64,000 nt of DNA from Fasciola hepatica. Lineage: Eukaryota > Platyhelminthes > Trematoda > Plagiorchiida > Fasciolidae. The DNA lies in NCBI GenBank assembly GCA_948099385.1, contig CANUEZ040000210.1, forward strand, positions 937,501 to 1,001,500, in the 5' to 3' direction. Shown piece by piece: positions 44,300-55,974 of the stretch. Within the stretch, counting starts at the first letter, position 1. Each line of letters opens with the position of its first letter. The notes beneath the pieces are model-generated. The model was not told the DNA's origin and made no database searches. It was given only the letters and a program-made list of their open reading frames with translations. Position numbers and translations under genes: made by a program.

Positions 44300-46200
44300 A
44301 TGTGTTGCTCCGCTACTTTGAGGAAGTGCATAGCAACGATAGTGGTAGAAACACACCTAGTCTCTCTCCATTCGGCGGGACAGGAATGCCACTCGTCCAA
44401 GTTGAGGAAGCCGACGTTAGACGGGAGCTAGCAGGACTAGAACTACGTAAAGCAGCAGGCCCAGATGAACTATGTCCAGCTCTGTTGAAGCCACTAGCCA
44501 ACCTGCTGGCAGTACCTTTTTCACAACTATTCAACCAGTCTCTGAGGGACTGCCAACGGACTGAAAGCTGGCGCAGGTGGTGCCAATCCACAAGGGTGGG
44601 AGTAGAGAAGAAGCTTCCAACTACAGACCAGTGAGCCAGAAATCTGTGATGTTGAAGGTTCTGGAAATGATTATGTGAAACCAAATGGTTCCCTTCCTGT
44701 CCGGGAGTAGACTGACTAGTATATACCAACATGGTTTTATGAAGGAGAGGTCGTGCATGACGAATCTCATGTGCTTCCTGGATGAGGTTACGAGGAGACT
44801 TGACTATGGCGAGAGGGAAGAGGTCTGTTACTTGGACCTCAAGAAAACCTTCGACTCAGTAAATCACAGGCTGCTAGTGCACAAGCTTCGAGCCTGTGGA
44901 TTCGATCCGTCGCTGGGTGACTGGATGGCCGAGTTTCTCAGAGAAAGGAGATTCTACGTAGGGGTGGAGGGGCATAGGTCCAGTATGGGTAAGGTTGCCA
45001 ATGGAGTCCCACAAGAGCCGATAAGGTGTGCCGGTGGTGCCCAAAGTGGATGCTCCCACTCAACACCTCCAAATGCAGACAATTCACCGAGGACAACCCT
45101 CACTTCAACCCAAGGGAACTTGGGGACGGAAATACCAGAGTGGTTTTGGAAAGGACTAGTACTGTCAAAGATCTGGAGTGTTTATTACCGCGGATTCCAA
45201 ACCCCAGAGGCAATGTTTAGAAGCCGCAAAGAGGGGTAATAATGCCCTCTCAGAGTTAATCAAAATCGTTGCCTCGCGGAAGCCGTGTGTACTGTTGCCG
45301 TTCTGCACAACCCACGTAAGGCCGCTTTTGGAGTATCATCATCATCATCGTACAGCGTTAGACAGCAGGGCAAGCCCCACTGACCACCGCCTTTCTCACC
45401 ATGTGGAGTGTTGAATAAGAAAGTATGAATATGCAAGATGGACAGGGAGTGGACCTACACGGATGCGAAAAAGGAAAGAACGCCCTAGTAGCCAACACAC
45501 GGAATACACAGTCTAACCGTACAGACGCACATTCACCAATCATTCTGATTTGACAGAAAGTGACAACACGATCGCCACTGTTCACGGTTCATTGCCGTAT
45601 CCTTCAATATCCCCAGCCAACTGGTTGAGGAATCTTTTGGACCCCAACCACGAAGACGTGAGGCACCTACGTTTTCTAAGTTCGATGTACATTTTCTCAT
45701 TCCTCGCTGCCACGTCATCTGTTGACCTCCACATGGATTCTTCCACTCCCTAGAAGGAACGGAGAATAGGGCTTCTGGTTTATGCCATTCAAGCTTGGCA
45801 TCCAAATCTAATTTGGGACAGACAACTACTTAAGCGTGTGCAAAGGAGATTCACACGAATGTTAGCTGAAATCCGGAACAGGCTAAGAGAACTAAAGTTG
45901 TTCCTTCTGGAGCGAAAGAAGGTAAGGGTGGGAGGGGGTCATTGAGGCGTTCAGGATAATGAGGGGCTTCTCGGTCTTGGGAAGACTTCAGTTGCTCCCA
46001 AGAAACACAGATGAAAGACTCAGAGGACACGAACTGGAGCTTGTGAAACGCCGTTGCAATACGGGAGTTAGGGCGTTTCTTTGCTCAACGAGTGGTAAAT
46101 CGATAGAATAAACTTCTGTCCTCGGTGCTAGAGGCCCAGACGGTCGCTGATTTCAAGAAAAAGTTAGATGCCCATTGGGACAGCTTGTTTGAAGATCTAG
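44300..46200 (+). pseudogene. LINE D reverse transcriptase remains
   Basis: Pieces: 44302-44634 (LRKAAGPDELCPALLKPL), 44685-45010 (HGFMKERSCMTNL, YLDLKKTFDSVNH, GVPQ), then a deletion that removes the catalytic YADD region, 45040-45230 (LPLNTSKC) and 45230-45338 (HVRPLLEY). After the RTE insertion the reading resumes at about 45774 with YAIQAWHPNL and RVQRRFTRML and decays to the tail at 46150-46200. Confidence 0.8.
45339..45773 (-). mobile_element. 5'-truncated RTE-like LINE end inserted in LINE D
   Basis: The minus strand carries the C-terminal end of an RTE-type ORF (SREWKNPCGGQQMTW, WQRGMRKCTSNL, STSWLGILKDTAMNREQW) also seen at 58550-58740, followed by a 3' UTR that ends in a short GAT tandem repeat (ATCATCATCATC on the plus strand at 45338-45349). 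The repeat tail and 5' truncation are usual for RTE insertions. LINE D coding sequence continues on either side. Confidence 0.8.
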
Positions 46201-46205
46201 TATAA

Positions 46206-48360
46206 AATGGCAGACTACATGACCTCCTGAGTAATAGGACATAGTTCTTAAAGCTATAACAAAAAGGGTTTCACCAGGAAACAAAGGAGCTGGGGCGTGC
46301 AGTGGCGCTCAGGTGTGGATGACGCTGAAATCCGACTTCTCTCGTTAACCTGCAAAGGTAACCTGAAACGCAGTTCATAGACTACCCGGGCAAAATTAAG
46401 TATACCTATCTTCACATCTGTTTTCCACACTCTTATGTGACGCCACTACAGACTGAAACGCCTACGGCCGCGCACACAGCCTAGTCGCTGCAATATGTGA
46501 GGCACAACCATATAAGAAGAAACTGGTATAAATCGAAGCACGAGGCAGCTAAACACTACTTCTCTTGCCCTCCCCAAAAAAGTCACTATACTGGAGCAGT
46601 GATCCTTGGCCTGGCGGAAGGTTCCTACAAAACCAAAAAACAAAGGCTGTGTTGTATTCTCCGGTTGGCTCCTATCTTAGCTAATTGCGGTCAGACTGTG
46701 ATGTGATAAACGGAGCCATCAAGCCCCGACCGCGGAAGCCGACAAAAATGTGAGGTACGATACTAGATTCCCAAGAAAATATATGGTTTTAAAAGAGTCC
46801 CGGAGGACATTGAGGAAGCCTAAACGCCTGGAAGTCAAAGGTCAGAAAAAGAAAAAAAGTGAAATGAGCTTCTGGGCGAAGGGGTGCAGGGATCTGCCTT
46901 ACTGGCATCACACAACAGAACGCAACACATTACCCACAATAGCCCAACGCACAACTGGTCCTCGACCTGTTTTGGAATCAAACGGAATATGTAGCAGAGA
47001 TTGGTTTGTATCGCATTGCAGGTGGAGTCCTAGTACGGTTATGTGTCCTGTATCTGACATCTTAAGTTAGCACATTTTCACTCACTGAAACTATCATCGC
47101 TGCTACTTCTAGCCAATTTCCAAATCGTTGAACTTCTCTTCCTCGTATTCCACTTTTTCCACGTGTTATTTCATTTTTTATTATCATTATTGTTTTTTTA
47201 TTTTTTTATCGTCCTTCAAATTCGCTATCACACCCCCAGTCGTGTCTGTCAATGGAGTAGAAAGATAGGAAGCCTTCAGTTTCATTCACGTAAGCACCAC
47301 GGCAGTCTAGAGAAAACCAAAGAGTGTGAGCGTTGAGGCATCACCTTCGACGAAGACTGCTTGTCGCGCTACCATGTCTCATAGTTCAGTGGGGCCTGAG
47401 GTTGATTGTACTTTTACCGGGGTTCTCTTGTTTTGAGGAGGAGGAAATGAATGGTTAGACAACTAGAAACCTGCGGCATTGTCGTGACCACTTAGACAAA
47501 TGCTGTGTTTCACTCTTCTGTTGCAATACGTGAGGATCTCTGGAGTCTCGGGTGCAAGAAACCGGATGCAAATTCGGCTCAAGCCTCCATATCATGTGAT
47601 CTGATTTGACCCGATTTGATTTGATCGGCGCTGCGCCGTTGAGTGAAAATGAGGTTTTCTGCCTCTGTAGTTTTTCCAAGGCTCGTTTTGTTTTAGCGGT
47701 TGTAGTACTACTTTCATTGAGGTTGCGTATTATTTTTAGCATAAGTAATGAAACTGATGATGTTGAATTAACCGCCATTAAATGTACATATTTCATTTCT
47801 TACCTTTCAGGGTTGGCAGCCATGGTGACCAATTACCAACCGAATGAACAGTTCGATGTCATGGTCGAACATGAGAATTAAAGAGACTTGTTGTTTGAGA
47901 GACACATCCCCCGCCTGAGGCGTTTACATACTGTGGGTTCTCTCTCGCTGCGTGACAATAAAAATCACCGTTTACTCTATGTTCTCACTGATTGACTGTA
48001 GTTGCGTTGAGGTCCAGTGTGCGTCGATCTAGCTAACTCGTGTGTTGCCCATTTCAGACCATACTCTGTGCGAACGATCTTTCGAAAGTAATACTACATA
48101 AGTATATTCACAGTGTTTACAGGGTCACATTTACCGCAAAATTTCCTGTTTTGTTTGGTGCCATTTTAACAGGATCCTCGCGTACGTTTTTGTTGTTGCT
48201 TCCCTATTCGTGCCGTTTGTTCCTAGTTTATGCACCTCAACTAAGTATTTACTCGATATCTGACCACTTGCTATCTTTGGATTTATCTTTGAACTACCTA
48301 CGTGTAAGTAACTGTGGTTTCGCAAGAAACCGCACGCAGTCTGTAAACTAAATTTAACCT
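46206..48360. other. Mostly unassigned sequence
   Basis: I recognise no transposon protein here. There is a T/A-rich stretch at about 47165-47215. A candidate 3'-terminal host exon at 47812-47880 is listed separately. Confidence 0.45.
47812..47880 (+). other. Candidate 3'-terminal exon of an unknown gene
   Basis: A strong splice-acceptor pattern (TTTCTTACCTTTCAG) ends at 47810-47811. The following frame reads LAAMVTNYQPNEQFDVMVEH, then EN and TAA at 47878-47880. An AATAAA lies about 78 bases downstream (47957-47962). Acceptor, short open end, stop and polyadenylation signal are correctly ordered, but I recognise no protein family and no upstream exon, so chance is quite possible. Confidence 0.25.
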
Positions 48361-48704
48361 CAGGAAGCGATAATACTCCTTTTGGAAATGAAAACTACAA
48401 GAAAGCCGTGGAAGATGGGGTCATCCAGAGCAACGGTTCCCAGAATTGGTACTATAAGACTTGCAGCGGGACTGCTAAAGGATTCAACGACCTAAACGCT
48501 AAGTATAGTTGTCCTCGGTGGTTCGTATGGAGTGTCATTTCACTGTGCATGGATTAAGGTATGGACTAGTCACCCTAGTAGATTGCGCACAGAGAGCCAA
48601 AAAGGAATCACAGACCGTCGTGACCCAAACCGAGGCGGACAGTGGCCATGGGGGCCACAGGACACAGGCACCCAAACTAGAACAAATGACTCGTCTTAGG
48701 CAAG

Positions 48705-49140
48705 TATAGTGATCAGCCGATCACACCCCATCTATCACTTACTTAACTGTACGTTTCACGCACGCGGCATCCGCTAACGCTTCTTCAGACACTTCCTCGG
48801 CACAGGCCAGTGTGCGGTCTCTGTTATTAGACGGCACACTCCCTCAGCTTCTACGATCACTTTCGTCGAGGAAGTCAACGAGAAAAGACCGTGGAGTGCC
48901 AACCGCGTGTATTCTCCCTGGCCCTGAGTACAGAAATGGCACGCTGGCTTGTGCCGAGGAAGTGTGTCTGAAGTAACGCTAGCGGTTTCCGCGTGCGCGA
49001 AACGTACAGTCAAACAAGTGGTAGGTGGGGTGTGATTGGCTGATCACTATACTATACTCAGGCCCAGCGAGAACACGCAGTTGGCACTCCACGGTCTTCC
49101 TCGACGAACGTGATCGTAGGAGCTAAGGGGATGTGTCCTC
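48705..49140. repeat. Fold-back repeat with interleaved inverted segments
   Basis: Segment A (48706-48795, TATAGTGATCAGCCGATC...) is repeated inverted at about 48944-49053 (...GATTGGCTGATCACTATA). Segment B (48830-48932, with CTTCTACGATCACTTTCGTCG and CCGTGGAGTGCCAAC) is repeated inverted at about 49057-49130. The order is A, B, A-inverted, B-inverted. No coding potential. Confidence 0.75.
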
Positions 49141-49934
49141 TATACAATGGCTTCAAACCGCACGGACAGTGATTTCAGGGAAGAAGAGGTGCTGATTGAA
49201 TACAGAGAAACCGAATGGTTTGAGATACATAGAAAGAAAATCACATGCAATAAGGCTACTGCAACTCCGCTCGCCACTCACGATTTTCGCCCCGGAACCA
49301 CGTTGGTCACCTTATTCAACCTACTTATCAGCAGTAATGCGATATCTCAGTTGTGGGAATGCAACGTAATAGGTCATGGGTTCCCTCAGTCAAGGAATGA
49401 CGACCCGCGGAACAGTGCATTCCTTGACCTAGAATAATGGAAATACATAGCTCCAAAGCTGTTCACTGAAAGGTTTGATCTGCGGGGTCAATAGGCCGCC
49501 TCAGTCATCACACTTGAAGGACATACTCTAGCCTAGACGACTACGGACTACGCTACTTTCGGCTTCCATGTCAGAAGCTGCCTTATCTCTAAACTTTGTC
49601 TCTCGTCAGACTTGCAGTTACATCATTGCAGACGCAGAAGTCAGCGTCAGGCATTATGGCGATAGCCCCCGCATCTTTACAGCCGTACCAGCTGTGGTCC
49701 TGCGGGACAGTACAGCTAGCTTCCAGTTTAAAACTTGATAACTTCAGACCCACCAGAGCCGATAGCTCAGGTCTTACTAAACAAAAGGACGTTCAAAAAC
49801 CGGACACCCAACCGGCAGGCAATTTAGAGGCACACGAACCTTTATCAGGTCCACCATTAAACTAGCCACTAGTCACACTAAACCTAGGCAGTCCCCATGC
49901 AACGAAACCAGAGTGGTCGAAGCATGGAGCTGCA

Positions 49935-50600
49935 TCTACACAAATGGTCAGAGGTTGCTCCACAAACTCGCGGAGCCCTGTCTTCTGGTTGTCCAGTAAA
50001 AAGCCCTGGTCATTGACGTTATCGAGACCTGAGCGCACAAGGGTATCCCAGACAAGAGCTGGACATCCAAGACACGAACATCATAAGAATAGACCATACA
50101 AAAGGTAAAGGTGAGGGGTATGCATTTTATGTCAGCAGAAGATTAAAGAGCACAAGCTTTACAGACGCAGCCCTAGGCCGAGGTTCAGAAGGAGTTTGGG
50201 TGTTCATACGACTAGCGGACAGAAGAATGCATCTCGTGGGGGCGATCTATTGGATTTCTGAACTCTCCAGAGACTATAAATAGCAACATCATCAGAGCAC
50301 TTAAGCATACGGGCACGCTAAAGCACCAATTTATACTTATCATGAGGAATTTTAACCTGCTGATATATACTTTAGCCGTCTAACATGCTCTGCTGGATAT
50401 AAATCTGTTGTCCCAGCCTTTAACACGGTCATTAAACTAGGCTAGCATGGGCATGTAAGGCAGCTCACCCGGTGGCGAGGGACAACCACTGCTTCATCAC
50501 TGGACTGGGTCCTCAACAATGAACTCACGTAGTCGACCATCTGAAATTACTTGCAACCATGGGGCTTGGGGACCACAGAGAGAACCGCCAGCTGGAACTT
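49935..50600 (+). pseudogene. LINE E endonuclease remains
   Basis: Readable pieces in changing frames: NGQRLLHKLAEP (compare NVRGLLNK of CR1), ALVIDVIET, then GEGYAFYVSRRLKS and VFIRLADRRMHLVGAIYW at about 50110-50260. These are the N-terminal and central parts of an APE-type LINE endonuclease. Stops are frequent. Confidence 0.6.
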
Positions 50601-50813
50601 GACTAGGGATAACTTTCCTGCAATGAGAAACCTCCCAGCTACTGGTCTATAATCCTGCGGCTCATCGTGCGGCGTTGAGCACTTGAGCGATGTCAAGACG
50701 GTTCTAACTGAGGCACTCCACCGATTCGTGCCCTGGACACAGGTGGATACATATACGCCTAAACTGGGTCTGAAAAGCCGGACGCTGAAGAATCTAAGGA
50801 GTTTCTTGGGATC

Positions 50814-51203
50814 GTGGGATCACAAAACACACACGACCAAGCACTTTACATCCTCGTAAGAAACCTCTGTAACACACAGCGGAAGCAGAACATCATGGAC
50901 TACCAGAGGCAGTTCCTGAAAGAGGTTCAGACGGATCCAGGAAGCTTCTACCGACAGCTCGCTCAGGTAACCTACGCTAAGCCAGGTATCGCAGACATAC
51001 GTCAAGCAGATGATACAAGGACGGGAGACAACACGGATAATGCCAATGCTTTGGCTGCATATTACTCTTCGGTATTGACTCCCGACTGGCGACCGATAGT
51101 GGTCGAGTGGTTTAGAACGTTTAATTACTACGGTGGAGGACGGAGGATCGAATCCTCGCCACCACCGGTCACTTCGGTGGTAAACAGCAATCCACTGGCC
51201 TGA
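50814..51203 (+). pseudogene. LINE E linker / RT N-terminal region
   Basis: A 129-codon open end: RNLCNTQRKQNIMDYQRQFLK, shortened here, then PGSFYRQLAQVTYAKPGI and a variable acidic stretch with ALAAYYSSVLTP. The pattern (basic helix, then FY, then SVL or SVY) is the region before the RT fingers in CR1-like ORF2, for example SVYSVEE in the intact CR1. The last residues run into a tRNA-like sequence. Confidence 0.55.
51093..51165 (+). other. tRNA-like sequence (SINE head or tRNA relic)
   Basis: A box-like TGGTCGAGTGG (51100-51110) and B box-like GGATCGAATCC (51145-51155) are spaced as in a tRNA gene, followed by GCCACCACC. The T-arm stem GAGG/CCTC is present but short. The acceptor stem is poor, so a working tRNA gene is unlikely; a tRNA-derived SINE start or a decayed tRNA fits better. 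Confidence 0.4.
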
Positions 51204-51269
51204 CCTATCGAGACCTTACGTGGTTTTTCACTTCAAGTCTCAGGGTTTGGTTGCCGGTTATTCTTATTA

Positions 51270-51315
51270 GTGCAATGGAATTCTGTGTCTATGGGGTATA
51301 CCCATTCCATTGCAC
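51270..51315. repeat. 11-bp perfect hairpin
   Basis: GTGCAATGGAA at 51270-51280 and TTCCATTGCAC at 51305-51315, loop 24 bases. Confidence 0.7.
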
Positions 51316-52339
51316 TCATGCGCAAGCATGTAAAACAGAAAAGAGAAGAGCCGGCTTCATGGATGTCACTGATAGCACCTACTTGTAAGTGACAATCGGA
51401 GGCAAGACGTGAGCACAGAGAAATCCATTTCTGCTTCCAATTGGAAACTTCATAGACAGACTGAAGTCCTAATCACCCAACATCAAATTTAACAGTACAG
51501 AGCCATGTTTTCATCTGTCCTTCAAGGCGACAGTGTCATTTTAGAGGTAGAAGAGACACATTCGGTTGCAAAACCAGTCTTGAAAAAGGTTACCCGCGGT
51601 GACCGAAACGTCGACAACCTACCAACGATCTCGACTACGCTGTGTTATTGAGCAATAAATTTCTACCATAACATTTCACATGGCGCATCGATTTTTCGAT
51701 ACACTCCGAACCGATTTCGGTTCTGACACATTAATAGAAGAGACACTGTTTTGGGATTTGTGTATTTGAACGTCGTATGATATTTCGAAACCAATACCAT
51801 CCTTGACACTGGAGGAACGCGGACTATTTTTTTGATAATAAAGCAGCGTTGTCTAGTAGCACGATTTGAAAACGTAGCGCCAAGCCACTTGTAGTATTCA
51901 TCGCAGATACCAATGGTCAGTAACCTTCAGCCTTCTGGCGTCTTCAATGCTCAGGGGTAGTATTGGGCGATAGTGGCCCGGAGGACGCGGACTTTGGTCC
52001 GGTTTCTTCAACTTCGCGATGCACTTCGAGCGTACAACGGGATCAGTCTCCGAGTCTCCCTAGACATGGGACTTCATTATTTCAGTCTTTCTCTATCCCA
52101 CGTACTACAAAACTCTGAAACGCTCTTCCTCCTCCCATATTTACAACCACTTACAGTATTTTTGTTTTCAAAAGCAGGACAAACAAACTGAATCCTGAAT
52201 AAATGCTCACCACACATCCTCTTTACAGTGCCTTTGACCATGGGATTTATCCCGTCACATTTATTTGCTATTTTTATCCACCTTAGTCCTATTATTATTG
52301 TTCTGGATTTCCCCCTTATTGTTTTCAGCCCATACCATT

Positions 52340-52442
52340 CAGTTGTATGTCGAATAAAGCTTAAATTCTAGACTTCTGTGTTTTGTCTGTCTCAACCAAC
52401 CGGATTTCGTAAGCATGTGTAAATTTATTCGACATACAACTG
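52340..52442. repeat. 19-bp perfect inverted repeat bounding about 100 bp
   Basis: CAGTTGTATGTCGAATAAA at 52340-52358 and its exact complement at 52424-52442. It could be the ends of a tiny non-autonomous element or a remnant of two facing element ends. Confidence 0.75.
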
Positions 52443-53399
52443 GTCTCGAAATGGAACGCTATCTACGTCTTAAACGATTCGACGCAGCTCCGAACTCGAC
52501 TACTACATGTTCGATTGATTTCTCGCTTAAGTTAGCGTAGACGATTTTGAGAAGCTTGACTTCCTGTACAGCTATATCTCTCTAACCATACACGGTTATG
52601 TGGCTGAATGTACGTCGTACGACGATGCTATTCAAACCCCTGAAAATTGTTTATCAGGCCACCCAATAAAGTCTTCGCGCGCTATCTACTCTCAACGTGC
52701 AAACAGGAAACGAGGCAGGATTTCTAATAGGTTCTTCCAAAAGCCGAAAACCCCTAGTTAATGATTGCAATTCCCAGGCAACGACAGCCGAGCAAAATCA
52801 AAACGATGCTATTAGGAACGACTTAACAGGCACGATGCAGTCGAGCATTGTCCAACAGCAACTTTTTAAAAATAAGTCTATGGACTTAAAACTACTTGGG
52901 AATAAGCCCGGTCGCTCTAAATGGCCCAGCAACAACCCAGTGTGTATCACTCCGTTGGTGCTGTTCCGTTTTCCACCTTTTGCTACCGAGTACTGTTCCA
53001 GTAGTCAGATTCTATAACTGGAACACTCATTTTCCTAATTCTTATTAGTCAGTTCCTCTGACCTCTGTTCTGGCCAATCGGTCGTCTTGAAGTTGGTCAT
53101 TTTTACACTTGGATCACCGAGAGACGGCGTTTTATTCCTGGGGCTGCTGATAATTCAACTGGAATAACCATTGCGCATTGCAAATTCTACTGCCTTTTAG
53201 CATCATATTGATCTCAGATACGTCTATTCATGTGTCAATCTGACGTAGATTGCGAATAAAGGGACTTGCTGTCTGCATAGTACCTTCCAGACACTGCCGA
53301 GATTGGATACGGCTTCAACGTCAATGCCCACCGAATCGACTGATAAGCATCCCTCCAACCACAAGAGAGATAGCAACTTACTCGCGGAAACGACGTCAG

Positions 53400-54190
53400 T
53401 GGCGGTAAGAACGAAGTGCTTCCAGTCGCAGTGACATACATCCTCGAATCAAATGTCCTGCGAAGGATGCAGTTTGTAATGACTACGGAACGAAAGGACA
53501 CTTCAAATGTGTCTGTCGATCACCTCCAGAGAAATGAATAGTCTCTGCCACAACATCTGTACTCTCAACCACAATCGCCGCCTCTCCTCCAGATTGTCTG
53601 TGAACAAGATCTCTATAGAAGCTCTGCTAGATGCAGGAAGTTCCGACAGTTACATCTCCGATACCGTGGTACAGCGCCACCGTTTCAAAATCATTCAGTC
53701 ATCCAGCGTCATCTCCGTGGACTCTGCGAGACTAATCAGTCAAACGAAGGGCCACTGTTCTGTTAGTATTAGTCCCAAGAATAATTCGTACAACCTCAAA
53801 CTCTCTGTGCCTCCTCATATGTGGGCGGATGTATTACTGAGACACGATTTTTTGAAATTTCGCAAAGCAATTGAGATTCCATTCAGTGGCGGCAAACTAA
53901 CCCTATCCATTTTTAGTATGATGGCTTCACGTATTGAACCTTCCTATCTTTTCGGGAGCTTGCTACTAGATTGCAAGCCGATGGCAACTGAATCACGACT
54001 TTGAACTCACGAAGATGAGAGATTTATTTGATCCGAAATTCGGCGACTTCTGAGGGGTGGCACCACTGGGACCTCAACGTCACCCTGGCGCGCTCAAGTC
54101 CTTGGTACAACAAAAGAATGACAAGATGCATAGTAGTTTACTACAGTCGAACCATCAGTCGATATGCGTTATTGGACGCTTATCCACTCC
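53400..54190 (+). mobile_element. Gypsy element fragment: Gag knuckle, protease, RT start
   Basis: Holds the Gag-Pol junction and protease of a Gypsy element different from the four larger ones, cut off inside the RT. No LTR identified. Confidence 0.7.
53440..54190 (+). pseudogene. Gypsy Gag-Pol fragment with aspartic protease
   Basis: A degenerate zinc knuckle (CNDYGTKGHFKCVC, one Cys replaced by Tyr) is read just before 53507. The frame 53507-54004 carries the retropepsin: IEALLDAGSSDSYIS with the active-site Asp-Ala-Gly-Ser form, then ADVLLRHDFLKF (relatives read LGHDFL). After a TGA at 54002-54004 the start of RT can be followed in broken frames (STSPWRAQVL, VEPSVDMRYWTL, resembling DYSQTINRFTLLDAYPL-type sequence). 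The end at about 54190 coincides with the start of RTE-like sequence. Confidence 0.72.
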
Positions 54191-54249
54191 GTCGGTAGGA
54201 CTGCACTATGAAACTATTTGTTGAGAAAGGAGTACCTGAGAAATGTGTT

Positions 54250-54460
54250 TAAGTTCACAAAGAGCTGTATCGTCACACCTCAGGTTGGGTAGGGGCTTAC
54301 TGCCGGCTTTCGTCCCCATTTATCATCTCCAGTGGAGTTCAGCGAGGTCACTCTTTATCCCCATTTCTCCCAAACTTTGCCATAGATGACGTTCTACGGA
54401 ATGCTCTTTTTGGTCTTCCGGGGGCCGGCTAAATTGTGTCTGAAAGTGCTCCGCTCACCG
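54250..54460 (+). pseudogene. RTE-like reverse transcriptase fragment
   Basis: The reading ELYRHTSGWVGAYCRLSSPF, SSGVQRGHSLSPFLPNFAID and DVLRNALFGL corresponds to the RT segment around the GVRQGCPLSPFLFN motif of trematode RTE elements. The catalytic YADD region is not present. Sequence to about 54730 is related but too decayed to read. Confidence 0.65.
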
Positions 54461-54849
54461 TTCGAAACGCCGCTTCTAATTGTGAGTTGGCTAACCGTCA
54501 GCCTTACAGATTGTTTCACTCAAACCGAGTGGCTTACTACCGGTGACTCGGATGAGATAGGACAGCTTGTGGGAATTTTCCATGGCGGCGGCACGTTTCA
54601 TCTCTGATATTCGTTGCGACCACCAAATTTCGCGGTCCCTGCGAAGACTCACGTTGAGTGCACGTGCTTCGTTATGCTCGCTTCTATCTGGAATCGACTG
54701 GGGTGAGTCGAGAAGACGCAGATTCAGTAGAAGCCTATGGTCTTACGGCACGACGAGGCAAGCCGCAACTTACGAGGCCAACAGGTTGCAAAGCATTCTT
54801 GGTAATCGACCAGTACTGGTTTTTTAAATTAGGTGGGGCTACAGCCACC

Positions 54850-55970
54850 TTTCCCGCTAACGCATTTTGATAGGCGGATAAGCGAGATGGATCAGGGGGC
54901 TTATCGCAATCTAGTTTTCGTTGCAGCATTCGTTTGAAACGCCGACCAAAGCACATAGACAGCTTAGTGCAAACTAAGGCGTGGTCGGAATTAAGGAGCG
55001 ACAATCTTGTATGCGACCCCGCCATTTGTGGCTTATAGCAACGTGGTCGTCTGTTGTCTTGAGGAAGGCGGAAGCCTCGTGGCGTACTGGTGATTATAAC
55101 GTCTGAAGTTCGTACTGGCGAGGAGCAGTTGGTGGTCTGAGCACAGGGCCGACAACCGCTCCCCGTTTTCCGAGCTACAGGAATTAGCCTAAAAGGGCCT
55201 CCTGGGGGCGCCTCATTTGATGACAGCCGACCCACTCTAGCATTCAGATCCCCTGCAAAAATTACATCAGCCCGGTTTACGTTGTGTAAGAGGTCGTGGT
55301 GCTTATGGCAGAAGGTGTCTTTAATTGCTTCTGGGCTAAAATCGACGGATGCATACACCGAAACGATAAACCGATTGCGTCTATCGGAGCGGTGACTGCC
55401 CCGTTTACACGAGTCCCTGATTCTCACTGTACATGAGCGACTACCATTGGGATCCAGTCTAGCATCGCCGGTTCAGCCCTTTCACTGAAAACAATGCCAA
55501 CGCCAGCAAGACCGGAAACCGCAGCATCCGCGTCCTCAAAATGGTGTGAGTGAAATTTCACGGAAGAATTAGACAGGGGCGTTGATAGAATAATGGAACT
55601 GGAGTCTTGAATACAACAGACATTGATCGCAAGGGATTCAGGTGTACGAGCTAAATCCGCCTGTTGTTTTATGCGCATCAGGGTTTGCACTTTGAACGTG
55701 ACTAGTTTGAATGAACACCGAGGATAAAGCAAGGCGTCGACCGGTGGTATCGGGTTTGGTGATACTCGGAGGCTAGTCGAAGAAGCACAAGAGAGAACAA
55801 GGCTAGAATCTTCAGCAGTGGCACTACAGCAGGCACGGTCGTCCAAAGAACCCATGAAAATGGAAGAGAGTGTAGGCAGGGAATGGAAATGGGAGAACAA
55901 TTTGTGTACGGTGCAGGAGACTGTTCGTTTATGCGCACGGAAGAACAGTCAGTCTCAGTGATGGAATCTG
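54850..55970 (-). pseudogene. RTE-like endonuclease fragment
   Basis: On the minus strand 55900-55424 encodes the N-terminal endonuclease (LVTFKVQTLMRIKQQA, ESLAINVCCIQDSS, SGLAGVGIVFSERAEPAML) and 55427-54735 the rest (VSVYASVDFSPEAIKD, IFAGDLNARVGRLSS with the GDLNA active-site loop, and LLNSDHALVCTKLS with the SDH box). The two halves are out of frame. It would nick target DNA; this copy is truncated and shifted. It points away from the plus-strand RT fragment just before it, so these are two elements. Confidence 0.8.
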
Positions 55971-55974
55971 TCAT

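Larger units (their letters stand above)
42270..46205 (+). mobile_element. CR1-like LINE D, decayed
   Basis: It has the same architecture as LINE C and the CR1 (PHD-like ORF1, endonuclease, RT) but is divergent and full of stops. The RT is interrupted by a truncated RTE element at about 45339-45773. The end at about 46205 follows the LINE C-type tail (TVADFKKKLDAHWD). It is older than its neighbours. Confidence 0.8.
48360..51205 (+). mobile_element. LINE E fragments (CR1/Jockey-like), broken, with fold-back insertion
   Basis: A PHD-like ORF1 start at 48390-48520 (WYYKTCSGTAKGFNDLN, KYSCPRW), then a fold-back repeat (48705-49140), then degraded ORF1, an endonuclease (49935-50600) and an RT N-terminal linker (50814-51203). 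No RT palm is present. The plus-strand order agrees with one element. Confidence 0.6.
51210..53230. other. Unassigned sequence with small inverted repeats
   Basis: No protein family recognised. Two clear inverted repeats are listed separately (51270-51315 and 52340-52442). An AATAAA-like string occurs at 51651-51657 and others follow, but none is tied to a gene. Confidence 0.45.

Noticed and set aside
51093..51165. Functional tRNA gene
   Set aside because: The acceptor stem does not pair and the T stem is short, so only a tRNA-like call is supported.
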